This document shows positions 1 to 13,907 of a stretch of DNA of 64,000 nucleotides, piece by piece; position 1 is the first letter of the stretch, and the number at the start of each line of letters is the position of its first letter. The position numbers and the translations under genes were made by a program. The notes under the pieces were generated by a model that was not told the origin of the DNA, searched no databases, and saw nothing but the letters and a program-made list of their open reading frames with translations. The stretch is from Tanytarsus gracilentus (Eukaryota; Arthropoda; Insecta; Diptera; Chironomidae). The DNA lies in the NCBI GenBank assembly GCA_038502055.1, contig JAXRKN010000040.1, forward strand, positions 3,348,001-3,412,000, read 5' to 3'.

Positions 1-192
1 TTTTTCGTGAAAAATTTTGTATCCGTGTTGACCTCCACGCAATTGCATAAATTTTAAACAATTATTGCATCTAGCCTCTCTATTTTCTCAATGAATCTTT
101 TACAATTTGCAAAAATTAAATATTTTTAAAATTATAAAATTTTTCGTGTGATTTTCCAATTGGAAATTTCCATTTAATAAAATTTTCTGATT

Positions 193-198
193 TATTTA
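193..198 (-). terminator. Candidate poly(A) signal of bab
   Basis: AATAAA on the minus strand (tttatt on plus), about 60 nt past the bab stop codon. The rest of 1-258 is AT-rich and is probably 3' UTR and flank. The signal is common by chance in such AT-rich DNA. Confidence 0.4.
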
Positions 199-258
199 CA
201 AAGGAAAAATTAAAATTTTAGATTAAAACATCGATAAGGAAAACTTTCTTATCTTTAA

Positions 259-3200
259 TTAGTCCCGGCATTCAGCAAGTGGTTCCAACTTGATCGGAGA
301 TGATCCTTCGAAACCGACCATCGATGCGTTACGAAACGATCTTTGATTATCATCGCCATTGATGCTACCTTCGGTACTGTTTCGGGAAGATTTGAAGGAC
401 ATGTCGATTGTTTGCGAACCCATTGTCATATTAACCACAGGTTCTAGTGAGTCCATTGATAGAGCCTTATTACTCTTCGGCGAGCTCGTTTTTGTAATAC
501 TTACTTGGCTATTATTGAAAGCCTTTTGATGTTCATCAAAATCGTCGTCTAACGATTTCCTTATTCGCTTTTCTTTGTTTCGAAATTCAATGTCCTCGAT
601 GTCACTAGGTGAGAGATTTTGCAAGCCATGGACTGATAATTCTGTGGGTAAGACGTGCAATGCAGGAGATCCGAGCCGTGACATTTGTAGCATAGAGCTT
701 GCCTCTCCGCCATTTTTATTTATCTGTTGCAATGCGTTGGGAGAATTAATTTTTGAATTTTGAATATTAATATTTGGATTCCCGCTAAGATTTGGTGTCA
801 TAGATTGCACGGTCATGTTTGGTGGCAAATTAAATCCCGCAACAAAGTTAGCGGCATCGACCATATTGCACATTTGTTGGCGGACTGCAGCAAGTAACTC
901 CGGAGACATCGATTCGGCTGTCTGTGGATTTAATCCGTTGGGATAGCCAGCAAGCATTGAAGCATCTTGGAAGGGAAATGGCTGTATGGAATTAAAACTT
1001 GTATAATTACGTACAATCTCATTTCACATAAATGATAGATCAACTTACCGACTGCCTTCCGTACATCATTGGGTCTTCCTTAATGTTCTTTTCATCACGA
1101 AAAACTACACTTTTAATTACACCTTTAATGTGTTCGTCGGGCCACAAACCTAGTAGAATTCGCTGTGGTCTTCCTCTACCCTTCGGCCTTAAATCTGATC
1201 CACCATCCATGGACGGTCCAAGCATATTGTGAACTCTATTCGCGTATAAAACAAACGTTGGGTAGGGAATGTCATATTTTCGGGCTGCTTGTGAAAGTGA
1301 AAGTCCTTCTTTGAGCACACTGAAGATTGCTTCTGCCATTGTTTCTGGTCGCCAAGATTTTAATGGACCTCGTTCACGAAATCTCATATTTTGAACGAGA
1401 TTTTGGCTGTTCCAGCACTTTTGCCACATTGATTGCAATTGGTATTGATAACTTTCAGCTGAAAAAGAGAAAACAAAAATAAATATGTGATACTTGAAAA
1501 AAATATTAAATTAATCTCAAATAAATTAATCAGAAAAGCTTTAATCGGAGAACGTAAATAGCAAATTTTTACGCGCTGTGCTTTTGAACACGTTAAACGT
1601 TTAATGAAATTTGCAATCAATTAATTAATTGTTTCAATTCAGTTACATACAATCATTCACGAGCGTAAACAGTGTTGACGGCAATTCATAGCACAATGAA
1701 ATTTTTATGTTAACTGCTGAACGAATTTATAGCTTAATTTTACAAATAACCAAGTGTCCATGCAGATGTGAGGAAACACCATTATGACATATTTTTTGTG
1801 ATAGACTCAAATTATTTTAAATCTAAAATAAAAGACGCAAATATTAAAAAATATTTCTTTTCTACATTGAATGTTGAGAATAATGAGTTTGGCTTTGTAA
1901 GCTGAAAATACAATGAAATATCTAATAATTTTATTGTAATTATTCGTTATTATAAAAACAAAAATAATAGGTCTATATGTATGTATTGCAGCTATACAAC
2001 CTTTGCTACTCTAAGCGAGAGAGTGAGTATAAGATATTATTTAATTTCCGGTAAAAAAATTATTTTTTCTTCTTGCTCTTTTGTTACTAATGTAAAGTAC
2101 ATTAAATTGTATTTTTATATTAATTATATTTTATTTTTCATAATCATCATTATGTGCTCGTATTCGAGACGATATAATAAGAATGAATAAAAAGTTGAAA
2201 CCTTTACAAAACATATAAATCATAGAATATTGACTGGAGATTGAGCGATATTAAATATATTATGAAATATTAATTATTTATAGAAAATTCTCGAGCAACC
2301 AAGTTTGCGGTTGTATCGCATTTTCACACATTTAAAAATATATTCGAAAAAATGCTAACTAAAAGAGTGAAAACCGCGTTAATATAAGAAATGTTAGAAA
2401 TGATGAACTTACATGAAAGCATGTAATTATTATTGTTTTTCTGCTGATTCACATGTATACATATATATGAATAAAACAGCAGTATTTTTTCTCTCTCTTT
2501 TAAAAAGTATGCGAACAAGAAACAAAAGAAATGAAACAAAAATAATAACAATATAAAAGCGTAAGAGAATTGTACTATTAAAAAAATTATTGATGATTCG
2601 AGACATGAGAGCTTTAAAGAGCATCAACTATCCAAGTGTCTGTATATTTCAAAAGTCAACGCCAAAAATAAATCATTACGCAAAAATTTTGAAGTGAAAG
2701 AAATTTTTTGGATGTACTTTGTGTTGTTTTGATAACACTGATAAGGGAGTAGTAAAGTTTTACACATCACTCAAGCCCGCTATAATAATTTCACTCTTAA
2801 AAAATATTTATTTTCAACTAGAATAATTTACAACATAAATGACGTCATCTTTTTTTCCAAGGATTTAAATTCCGTTTAAAGAATTTTTAACAGATTTTTA
2901 TAATTTTTTTAATTCTTGCGTTGCTCAAGCCTTTTTAAAGTATATAATCGAGAACGAGAAAATTAAAATTAAATTTATGAGCATTGCAAATTAATACACT
3001 GGCCTCCAAACTGTTATTTTAATATTATTTTTATGAAATTGCATGAATATAATTTAAATATGTCTTTAAAATAAATTGTAACTTAAGTTCCATTGAAATT
3101 ATTTGGCGTCATTCTTTGAATTGAAAAAGGTGAGGCTAAAGAAAAGAGATCGTTCAAAAATTTATATTGTCACAATATAAAATATGAAAAGAATTCTTGA

Positions 3201-6200
3201 AAATGTTTCTTAAAATTCCAAATGTTGTTCCAAAATTTCTCTCATAATAAATGGAAAATGATGATAAATCATAAATCACATGGCCGCATGAAGCTCAATA
3301 TTTAAGCTACTCGAAACTCAGAAGCTGCGAGTGAAAAATTATAGGATAAAAATTATTTATATAATTAAAAATTTTGCTTGTGAGAAAATATTAAAAATAG
3401 AGATCTATGCGGACCTCATGTTGCTACAAAAATCAATCATAAGAATAATATACGTAAAGAGTAGCGATTGCGTTAGGGATTAAAATCTTGCTAAAAAAAT
3501 GATGGTGTACATTTAAAGTCATAAAAAATTTAAGCTGCTTGAGAGTTCTGTTTAATTATAGAGAAAAAGAAATATCTGTGTTGATAATTAATATCAAAGG
3601 ACTCTTTATGATTTACCGCTAGTCTTCTCTACACAGCAACAGCGACGACTGATGAGTTCTCTCTCTCTTTTTTTATATGAAGAACACATGAAAAATTGTT
3701 ATTTAAAACAAAAAAAACTTCATCATCTCCAACATTACACTTATAAGAAATATACGTACATGTAAACATACCACATGCATTTCGACTATTTTTCATTTAA
3801 GAGTTTTCAACAACATCAGAAATGATGTGAAGATTCAAATTGAATTGTATATAAATGATTTACTTTGTTGTAAATAGAGTACTTCAAAGAATTGTGAATG
3901 AAGAGTTAAAATTTCTGTATAATTCTTCGAAATTTTTTCATTTTTACAAAAGAAAACACGAGCAAATAAATAAAATAAAAAGACGTTTATGAATGGGAGT
4001 CTGATGTGGCAATGTGCATTTATAAATTTATCAATTATTCGGTCTGGACCTTAAAAAATTAAGTTTAAAAGACACAATTTTTTGTTTTGAAATAAAAATG
4101 TTAGATCCGAATGAGTCATTCATCAATTTATGAATTAGAGAAAAAACATGTGATAAAAAAATGAAAGTGTTAAAAAATTTCCTCTGAAGAAAATTCCACT
4201 TTTTATTTATTTCGTTTTATTTCATTTTCAATCTGAAATTCAAATCGTGCATTGATGTTTACTTGTTGCCACATCAAAAGAATAATTAACATCGAATATA
4301 TTTTGTTTATATTATAATTCCTTTTATTAGAATTTTTACAATGAATTTTTTAAATATACGAGTTTTATTTCTATTAATTTTGAAACAGCCCACAAATTTT
4401 GTTTGTACGTCACAAAAAATATATATCTATGAATTCTCTTAGGGCTTTTTCTCGTGCTAAATCGCAAACTAAAGTCGTAAGAAAGTATCAGAACACTCAC
4501 CTGTAATGTTATTAGGAGCCGCTCCTAACCAAGCTGAATTTTCCAGCAATTTTGCCTGCAATGAAAAAAGAGGAAATGGAGTTAATTTGATTTCAACTTT
4601 AACAAAAAAAATTCCACACGATTATTATTATTTTTTCTATCTTAATTTTAATATAACTGCAATCTTTTCTCACATAAGGCATTTTTATTGATGCATAACA
4701 TGCAAGTGAATATTCAATATAATATTAAATGTTATATTGAATTTAATTAGATCTGTTGTATGATTGAATGCAAATTTCAATGAACAAAAATTACACCCTA
4801 CAGCTACCTTCGCCAATTGTGCAAGTACATCCTTTAACATTCAAATGCAAAAATAAAGAAAAGAATCACTTAAGCGCGTATTAAATTTTTTCGTATTTTG
4901 TTGTTGCGTATACTTAAAGATTTGCATTTAATTGATATCATAAACCTTTTCGTTCAGAGTTCAGAGCTGTACAATTAAATTAAACCTTAGTATTCGTTCT
5001 AGGAATGAGTGAGAGATGCAGGTATATTTATACAATTAATAATAATTATCATGTTATCCATTAGACATTGTCCCCAATAATGTTATTGAGATTATTATAC
5101 TAAATCGAGTGAGCCATGTGACAGGAAAATGCAACTGCTACTTGACATAACATAAACTCAACTCTCATATTTTGGCTAATTACCTTTTCAGAGCTTTAAT
5201 TTTTAATATGAAATCATTATCTAATTGCGAGGTTATATTCCCAAATTGTTCTTAATATACATATCATGTCTGCTTGAAATGCCTTCGCCATTCTATTCGT
5301 ATTTGTCAAACATCCGTAATTTGCTAATTATCATTATTGAAAGAAATTTCCAATTATTAATTCTTTCTTTTTACTTTTAATTTTTCTTGATGATGTCCAA
5401 GAAAGTTTTGGATGCCAAAAAAAAAAAAATTCGCTCACAAAAAAAAAGAGTTTGAATATTGAAAATAACTAAATTTAAGACTTACAATTTCATCCATAAG
5501 ATGATATAAAAACTAATAATGGAAAAACTATATAAATGTATTCAAAACGCATGATTGATTAAAAATATTATTTCATCCATAAACTTTTATATTTTAAACA
5601 ACCCTAAAAGACGTAGGAAAAGAGTGTGAGGAGAAAGAAGAAAGGAAAACAGAACATTCACATCCGTTCCAAAAATAAACGCTCCGATATCTCAAGCTTA
5701 TAACTCTCGTAACTGTTTCATTTATGAAAAGTAATAAATTTTTTATTATTTTGTTTTATTGCAACTCTTATAAGAGTGGTTCGATATTAAAATGAATAAA
5801 ATATATATGTATGAATTTCAACAACGGCTTTAATTAAGTTTATATATATATATTTTATAGAAGTTTATAAGATCTTTGGCGCCGTTCATAAAATATATAG
5901 TGACGTTTGAACTTTTTTTTATAGTAAGAAAAAAAATTAAATGTATTCCAGTGGAAAAGTGTTTTGTGGATGGTAGGTGGATGTTAGTGAACACAAATCA
6001 CTTTGTTCTGACAATTGTGACATGCATCAAAATTTTCTTATGACATGTGGGAAATATTAAAATCTACCTTTATAAAATCTATATCGTCCTAGTTAGTGTG
6101 TTCCTCTAAAATCACAAACTTTTTTAATAACGGAACGATTGTGAATTTTATTTAATTTGTATTACGTAATTCATATAATTGCTAATTCAATTTGAAATTA

Positions 6201-9200
6201 ATTTTAAATAAAATATTGTTAGCATTACATGACATAACAAAAACGTTCTACTTCTAAATCTACGGGTTACTTTTTTCTTTTATATATTTGATGAAATAAT
6301 AAATGAATTTAAAAATTTAAATTATTTGTATTGAGTAAGAGAGAGGTATGCAAACGGACATGTTATTAAAGTTTGATTGATAGCAAAATTGCTATTATTG
6401 AGGAAATTATTGTTGTTAATTGAATGTCTTGCCGGATATTATGTACAATGGAGAAAAATTACTGTAAAGTAGATAAAATGTACTATGGAGCCGCATAAAA
6501 TTCATTGGTAGAATAAAAAAATTGATAAAAACATTGATGATAGATTTCCCGGCTTTTTAATATATTTTTCGTATTATTTTTAATACGATGACTTAATCGG
6601 ATTGTGACCTCAATCACCAACGACGTATATGCCAAACTTATATACATTATTATTTCTAAAATATATCTATTACGGCACACCAAATCGATATTAAAACTCT
6701 CCATATCAATTATTAATTGCTCAAGAAAAAATCATTCGTTATTAAATATTGATATATGTATAACAGAAAATTAAACTCTTTCATTTAGATTTTTTACCAA
6801 CCTCAATCTCTCTCATTCCCCCACTTCGCTATAAAATTTCGTTTCAATTATTGACTTTTGAAGTACTCGCACACATTACTCGGAAAAATCGAAAATATAT
6901 CAATTATTAAATTTAACAACTCGCCCATAAATGTTAGTAACGTAATATTTTTTTTCAATAATGATTAGATATGTGAAAAATTCATATCATAGTTTTAGTA
7001 TATGAAGCAAATCATTTATTCCTCCTTGTTGTCGTCGTTTACCGTTGCCTTCCATGGATAGTTTTTTCCATTCATCTATTATTGAAAGGTAAATTTGTAA
7101 AGCAATGAAAGGATAGGCAGTGTACAAATATAATATAATTCGTAGAAAAAATACATCTAAATGCAAAATTTACACCGATAAGGACTTTTTTTATTCAATA
7201 TAAATTATTATGCCGACGTTTTTTTATGTAGAAAAGGAAAAAATCTTATGCACACCGAATGTATGCATGAACAACAGAGAGGAATAAGAAAAACATTTAA
7301 TTTTTGGTGAGTATACATGATTAATGACTTATGTTTGGTATTTGGAAACGAAATTTTTATATTTTTTAAAGCATATAATATGTTTGAGTGTAAGAACTGC
7401 TATTTATGTTTTAAATTGCTCCATTTTGATTTGAAAAATTAAGAAATTGGATTTTTTCATATATTTTACAGTTACAGTTAAATCTTTTATAAAATTAAAC
7501 TCGTCTACATCATTCTTAAACTTTCCATTCGTCATTAATATGCATGCATTAAAAACCCTCTTTTACAACTTGAATTGCAGGCGCGCTATAATTAAATATA
7601 TTTTAATGCACATTTTTTCAACTTGTGTATTATGCAAAGGGTAAATTATTGTTCAACTTGAATGTGCTCCAACAATAATGAATAAGTAAGAAAATTTTAT
7701 TTGTAGAAATTATAATTATGAATAACATTTTTTTATTTAAAAAAATTTCTAAGATCCATTTAACAATAGTAATTTTATTGAAACATATCAAAGTACTCTA
7801 TATTAGCATTTTTTAATCGTTTAAAAAACTTAAAATTATTAAATCGCATTCAATGTTAAAACATTTTTGAACTACTTACTTTGAAATCGTTGGATTTTGT
7901 TTTAGTCTAGAAAAAACAAAATTTTCTCGTGAAAGTAAAGGAGTAAAATGCATAACTAAAAACTTTTAGCCTTAAACGTGAATTTAAAAAATTTATGGCT
8001 TTAAAGTTCACACAAAAAATCTTCATTAAGTGCGTCATTTTATTTTAAGTTGAAATTATATGGTGATAATAAAATCAAAAAGATCACGAAAAAAATCATT
8101 TTCAACATTTATGCTACGAGTGTATGCCAAGTTCTTTTTTAAAAAAAGAAGAACGTAAAAAACGAGTAAAATATGAGTTCAAAGAAAAGCAAAAAGCCAG
8201 CAATCAATTGTTATCCAAGCCAGAAGCCTACAATTTTATATTTATAAATGCTGAAATCATGTTGGGCAAAATAAAACAAAAAGCTCATCATAAAAAAAAT
8301 TAAGTTGATGTGCAGATGTGTATATGTGTATATTGCACGTTGTAGACAACAACGTTGCTATTAAGATACACAGCGAGAGAGAGAAAAGCAGACACACAAT
8401 TTGCATAATCATATAGTTTAGGTCAATCTTGAAACTTGTAGGTATTATATTCTGAGCAAGTAGCGAAAAAATGAGAAATACAGTAGCATTTGCTAAAGGG
8501 CTTCTTGCAATTTGTTATCGAACATTAAATAACTTGCATTTACTCTGATTTTTGATCTGACTTCATTTTTTTTAATAACCTCATTCTTACACTAATTTAA
8601 CCCATTTAAGACTGCCTGAAAGTTTCCTCTTTTTTATGTGAGGCTCTGAAAATCATTAAAGTCTTATTCCGCTCATAAAATTCCTATTTTGGAATTGCGA
8701 AAATCATGCATATATATTAGATTCATGTTTTTTGCTATCCCAAATTGCATTTTTTTTACAAAACACGATGTAATGTTTTATTTGAGCTGCACGTGTTAAG
8801 AAACAATTACTTATACCTCAATTCAGTACAAAACTCTAAGCTTGAGCGGCAAAACCAAATTTCTCAACTAGGCAAATTGTTTGAAAAATCACATAACGAG
8901 AATTTAATTTCAATTGAATTGTTGTTGCATTTTATTTATTCACTTTTATTATAGTTTGAAAAAGGCGTAAAAGAAAAAGGCATCTCATTTTCCTATAATT
9001 CTTTTTCTTTAAATCATCGTTGTTGTAAAAAGTAATTACTTTAATAACAAACAAGTGAGAGCTAGAAAAAAAATAATTTCTGAATTACAAAGTCCACGTG
9101 CGGACATTTCAATAAGATTTAAAAATTATCAAAGTGAATTTAATTTAATTCTCAAAAGTATTGGAATGTCTTCACATGGCTCGAGTATGAAGTGAATAAA

Positions 9201-12200
9201 ACATAATATGCAAAAGTGAAAAAATACACATTAGATAATATTTTCACACAGTACGCTCAGAGGTAGTTCAAAAGTAAATGAGAGAGACACGCAATAAGGA
9301 GAAGTATAAAATATTTTAGTCTACACACTTATAAGTTAAAAATTAATATTTTTATTGCTTGAACGATAAATACTAAGTTCAGTTCAATTCCGAAGGAAAT
9401 TAATGATGTATATGCGTATAAGTGCATTAAATCAGCAACAAATACGAATAAAGTAATTAAATTTGCACACAACAAAATTATTTTAATATTTTATTAAAAT
9501 AGTTACTGTAAATTTCAAAGCTTTTAATACGTTAAGTTCTCTGAATTTTTTAATTAATACAATTGGTATTAAATTAAAAAATCAAAATTAACATTCTTCT
9601 CTATAGGTAATTTTTTTCTGAAATAAGTATCATATCAAGTTTCAGAGTATGATTATTAATTTAGACGCAACGCCCAGAGTATTTTTTGGTGTGTACGATA
9701 TTTTATACAAAACTTTAATCTAAAAGATATCCTGCATATTCCCTCGCAATGTGAGTCGACAAAAATAAATTTTTTGAAATTTAATTACACAATTTCTCAT
9801 AAATGAAAAATTTTAGAATCGAATATAAGCGAACACATTTGTAATCGAATTTATATGTCTCTAACAAATGCATGTATATGTAGGGTGGAAATTCATTCTG
9901 CGTACAAACAAAGTTGTAGATGTGCCTGAATTTCTCTATTCTAAATAAAATAATTATATATTTTCCATTGGTTCTAAATGCATGTGAGTTTTCCCTCTTT
10001 GACGTCCCTCTTCCCTCTTTTCACGCAACCAATTTACAGATAAACTCTATGCTGTGTGCAGTGGCAGAAACAAAGCTGGGAGGACAGCAAAACGAATGAA
10101 CATGCATTCTTGGTTTTACTCGGGTTTATGACAAATTATCGATGTTGACCAAAATATATATTTATGAATTTAAAAGACACCATGTTACAAATTAAAACTA
10201 TAATTTCTACTTTTCCTTAAATATTATAACAGAAAATTGGATAAAATTGTTTGATTTTGTGACAAAAAAATGATAAAAAAATTTTCGATGTGAGCATTTG
10301 ATTGATGACATCATTTATAATTAAAAATCAAAAGAAAATATTATTGAGCATTCCAAAATGAACACCTAATTTTGACATTTTAAATCTTTTTTTGTCACAA
10401 ACTCACTTCATTAGCGCATTTTTTGCACCATATGTTTGTATAGCAACTGTTTAATTATTTTTTTTAAATTACTACAAAAAGATGCAAACTTTTATTTCTA
10501 TGGTTTATTCTCCCGCATACAAAAGCTAATTGCTTTAGTAATTTTATTAGGTATGTTGGGTAATTTTTCCATCTATATAATTATAATACAATTGAATATT
10601 TGCAATTATATATAAATAAGTTCGCAGAGTTTTTGCTAATAAATTGCACATATACGTAATATTTGCCTTTGAGCTCTTTATTGTACATGCAAGTTATACA
10701 TTTACTTTTATTTGATCCGAATAATGTCATATCATAAGAAGCTAATTAATATGTGAAAGTGCAAAAACTATTTAGTTTGTTTTGTGCATTAAGTCATTAA
10801 CAATGACCCATCTATAAGTTGTTTTAAATAAACATAAATGATACTTTATCAAGCATCTTTTAATTTTATTAAAAAATAAAAGATGATTGGACAATTATTC
10901 ATCATCTAGCAGGATCCTTTCAATTAAGCCCTCGATTATTTACTAATTTTTTTCCATTTACATAAATGTCATATCTTCTCTTGCCAATATGTGTAGTAAA
11001 AAAGCTTTGAAATCGACCATAATTATAAAGACACAATGTTTCGAATATATACACACATTTATTTATTGCGTAAAATTGCTATAAACACTAGATTAAGCTT
11101 CTTATATCTCTCGATTTCTCTTTTGGATCTCACTCGTAAGCATTAGACAGGAATTTGTTTCACGTTTCTTACTACCGTGTATGAGAGAGAGAAACAATGC
11201 AATGGGAGAAGGAGATTTTGGGAGGATTCGGAAGCACTTTACTTGTATTAACCGTATCATGAAGATCAACAAGTGATGACTAATAGCATAATAGGGGAAA
11301 AGGTCACTTGACTTGTGTTAGGATATATGTGTCCTCTGTTGCATGTACCTCACAAGAACTTGAGAGTTAAAACAGCACGAGCAAAATTCTAAGGAGATAA
11401 GTTTCTGTGTTATATGAATGAGACGTACACAAAGAAAAACTTGAAACATGCATTGCACATAGTAAGAAACATAGTTTGTATGGAACAGTGAGTTTTAGGT
11501 TCATATATGCTGTTGAATGAATGAACGTAGACACATATCATATGCGTCTACGAGAGCAGTTCTTTCTATATCATTGTGCCATGTGACTCTGTTATTATTG
11601 TTACACTTTATGAAGTGCATTAATGCCAAGGAGAAATTTTTCTGTTTAAACTCTCAGTGGTGAGGGGAAAAGTTTTGTTTCTTTAAATAGTGCCAAAATT
11701 GTTTTAATAAAAACTATTTTAAATATTTTATTTTGATGTCATGACGCGTCATCGTGTTTGCAATTTTTTTTCACGTTTTGCAGTTAAAAGAATACTTTGT
11801 TCAACATTTTGATTACAATTTAAACAAAGTTCGCACACTTTTGAAATTTGTAATAAAATATACCTAAATGTTTGTTAAATAAACCGAGACTTTTGTCAGA
11901 AAATAATGAAATTATTAAAAATAAATTTAAAATATGACTTTAAAAATTTTCCATTGAAGTTTTTAATATAATTAATTGTTTGAACAACTTTTCAATTTGG
12001 AAATTAAAAAAGGCATAGATCGATATTGTAGTCAATTGTTAGGAACCGGAGAATGGGGAGAAATAGAAACGTATAATTAGATATAAGTAAGAATTACTAT
12101 GTAATGGTTTTTTTCATTTTGGTTGTATGTAAACGCGTTGCTTCTATTTAATTTTTTTATTATTTATTCGAAAAGAGAATTGAGAACATAATTTATAGTT

Positions 12201-13907
12201 TATGAGCAATTTTTTCAAGTTGGACCGAATATTATATTGTATAGTTGGAAAAAAATAATAAAAAAGAAATAAATCGAGATCATTAAAAATAACTTTTAAG
12301 AAATATATTTTTCGAAATTAGAAATTGAGAAAGGAAGGAAAAGAAAAGTAGGTTTAATTATAATTAATATTGCTTTCAATAGTTCATATGCCTCTCCCTT
12401 ATTTTTTTTATTAATAATACATTAAATAAATCTACATGAACTTTATTCCAGTCATGGTGTATTAAAAATATGTACATATACACATATTTGCCTTTCAATT
12501 CCCGTAACCTATTGTTTGTCTGTCTATTTATTTTCGATCTCTTTTTGAGATGAAGATAGAGAATAAAGAGGAATATATTGAGTTGAAGAGAGTGCTATAA
12601 CTACTGTTGAGTTCCGAAAGATACATCAGTATTTTTAAATTTGTAGAATGAAAAAACTATAAATTTCAAAAAGTGCGATGTTAAAATTTAAAGCACACTA
12701 AGTCAGATGCACGCTCATGCCACATTAAAATTTTTCACACTGTCTACTATCTAAATAGATAGAGCTTGCTTAATAAATTAATAGATTGTTGCAGTCACAA
12801 TTAAGACCATAGTGACTCTTCAAACGTTATCAAATGAAAAGATAATTTTTTTCGACTTACTCTTTCCTCTTCACGAATCATTTCAGCGATACCGGGTTTT
12901 ATCTCCATTTCGTCAGGGTGATGTATTTGAAGTTGTTGTAGTGCCAGTTTGTCTAAGTTCGTTGGTAAAGGATATTGTGGAATTGCATTTGGCGATGACG
13001 ATGGTTGAGCCATTGAAGTGTTGAGTGAGATGGGTGACGAGGTTTCTAAATTATCCGGCGACGGATTTGTGACGCAGTTTGTCTCATTATCAGGCCATCT
13101 TCGTTTACGCTGATTCTTATTTGCTTGAATGCTCAATGCATCTGCCGAAGCCATGGACTCCCAATCTCTGGGTGTGATTTTGACTTTTGGTTTCTCTTGC
13201 TGCTGCTGCTGTTGTTGTTGCTTCTTCACCTGTATTGAGTGTCCAATTTGCTCCTCAACATCAAAAGTTGGCATGGGTGAGGAATCTGTCGAGCGAGACT
13301 TTGCTGTCATATCAGCCGACGGTGTTTGTTTTGCTCTCATTTGTGTGTCACTCAAATTAGATCCAATTGAGGAATTTTCATTGTTAACTTCAGCTAGACC
13401 ACGGATCTGCAGCATTTCAGCAATAGCCAATAAGGGACTAATTTGGTCTTGGTTCACATTTATCTCTCCCTTATACATGAACTCGACAATTGCCTTCAAT
13501 TCTGGCCATTTTACGTCTCGCATGATAATAATTGGATGCTGACATGGATTATCGAAGAAGAGAGATTGGAAATAGGGACTACATGCTGATAACACTATTT
13601 TGTGCGCTTTAATTTGATTTCCATCGCACGCCAATGTTACATCGACAAAGGATTCACTTTGCAAGAGCTGATCAAAGACACAAGTCAAATTGGTTTGATA
13701 ATTGTTCCATCGTAAGCAAAACTGTTGAGAAGTAGCCATAGCGTTGTCTTTACTATTATTATTACTATCATTATTATTGCTAGTTTTTTTCATATTGAAC
13801 TTGGACAAATCAGTAGCTGCCGATGGCTCCTCAGCAGAATCGTGAGATCGATTTTCAGAGATGCTCAAAGGCGAAACACTCTTGTTAGATGGAGTATTGG
13901 ATGACAT
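259..13907 (-). CDS. bab: bric-a-brac-like BTB / Psq-HTH transcription factor
   Basis: Complete four-exon gene, joined on the minus strand as 13907-12861, 4555-4501, 1458-1049 and 981-259. The total is 2235 nt, 744 residues plus stop, with every junction in phase. Residues 61-175 form a BTB domain (QQFCLRWNNYQTNLT start, then HKIVLSACSPYFQ), which dimerises BTB-ZF/Psq proteins. Residues about 398-450 are the Pipsqueak helix-turn-helix (LSLSQAARKYDIPYPTF), followed by an AT-hook-like RPKGRGRPQR at about 458-467. Together these make up the conserved Bab DNA-binding domain, which binds TA-rich DNA. The Psq-to-tail order matches Drosophila Bab1/Bab2, nuclear regulators of limb, ovary and abdominal patterning. 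An eight-glutamine run lies between BTB and Psq. The start ATG at 13907 follows ACTCAACA, a good insect context. Drosophila has two bab paralogues and only one is seen here, so bab1 versus bab2 cannot be assigned. The family call is very secure; 5' UTR exons were not located. Confidence 0.93.
1459..4500 (-). other. bab intron 2 (3.0 kb), no gene seen
   Basis: Lies between the 55-bp exon and the Psq exon, with GTGAGT donor and TTTTTCAG acceptor on the minus strand. It is AT-rich with only short chance reading frames. No repeat or RNA gene was recognised. Large bab introns carry enhancers in Drosophila, so regulatory content is plausible but unproven here. Confidence 0.7.
4501..4555 (-). CDS. 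bab: bab micro-exon (55 bp)
   Basis: A 55-nt exon with acceptor TTCATTGCAG and donor GTGAGTG. It encodes 18 residues reading AKLLENSAWLGAAPNNIT plus one base of the next codon. Upstream exon 1 ends in phase 0 and downstream exon 3 begins with two bases of a codon, so this exon is needed to keep frame. It links the BTB-containing half to the DNA-binding half. It is too short to be found by simple ORF search. Confidence 0.85.
4556..12860 (-). other. bab intron 1 (8.3 kb), no gene seen
   Basis: Extends from the GTAAGT donor after the BTB exon to the micro-exon. It is strongly AT-rich, with scattered GA/CT tracts (for example near 8372-8384 and 11185-11195). Both strands hold only short chance frames without splice support or domain likeness. 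No transposon ends or RNA genes were recognised. Confidence 0.7.
13197..13220 (-). repeat. Polyglutamine tract in bab
   Basis: Eight consecutive glutamine codons (CAA/CAG mix) within exon 1 between the BTB and Psq domains. It is a low-complexity spacer typical of insect transcription factors. The mixed codons suggest an older tract rather than a recent slippage array. Confidence 0.9.

Noticed and set aside
13129..13542. 137-codon frame on plus with a cysteine run
   Set aside because: Antisense shadow of the bab BTB exon; the cysteines are the reverse of the glutamine tract.
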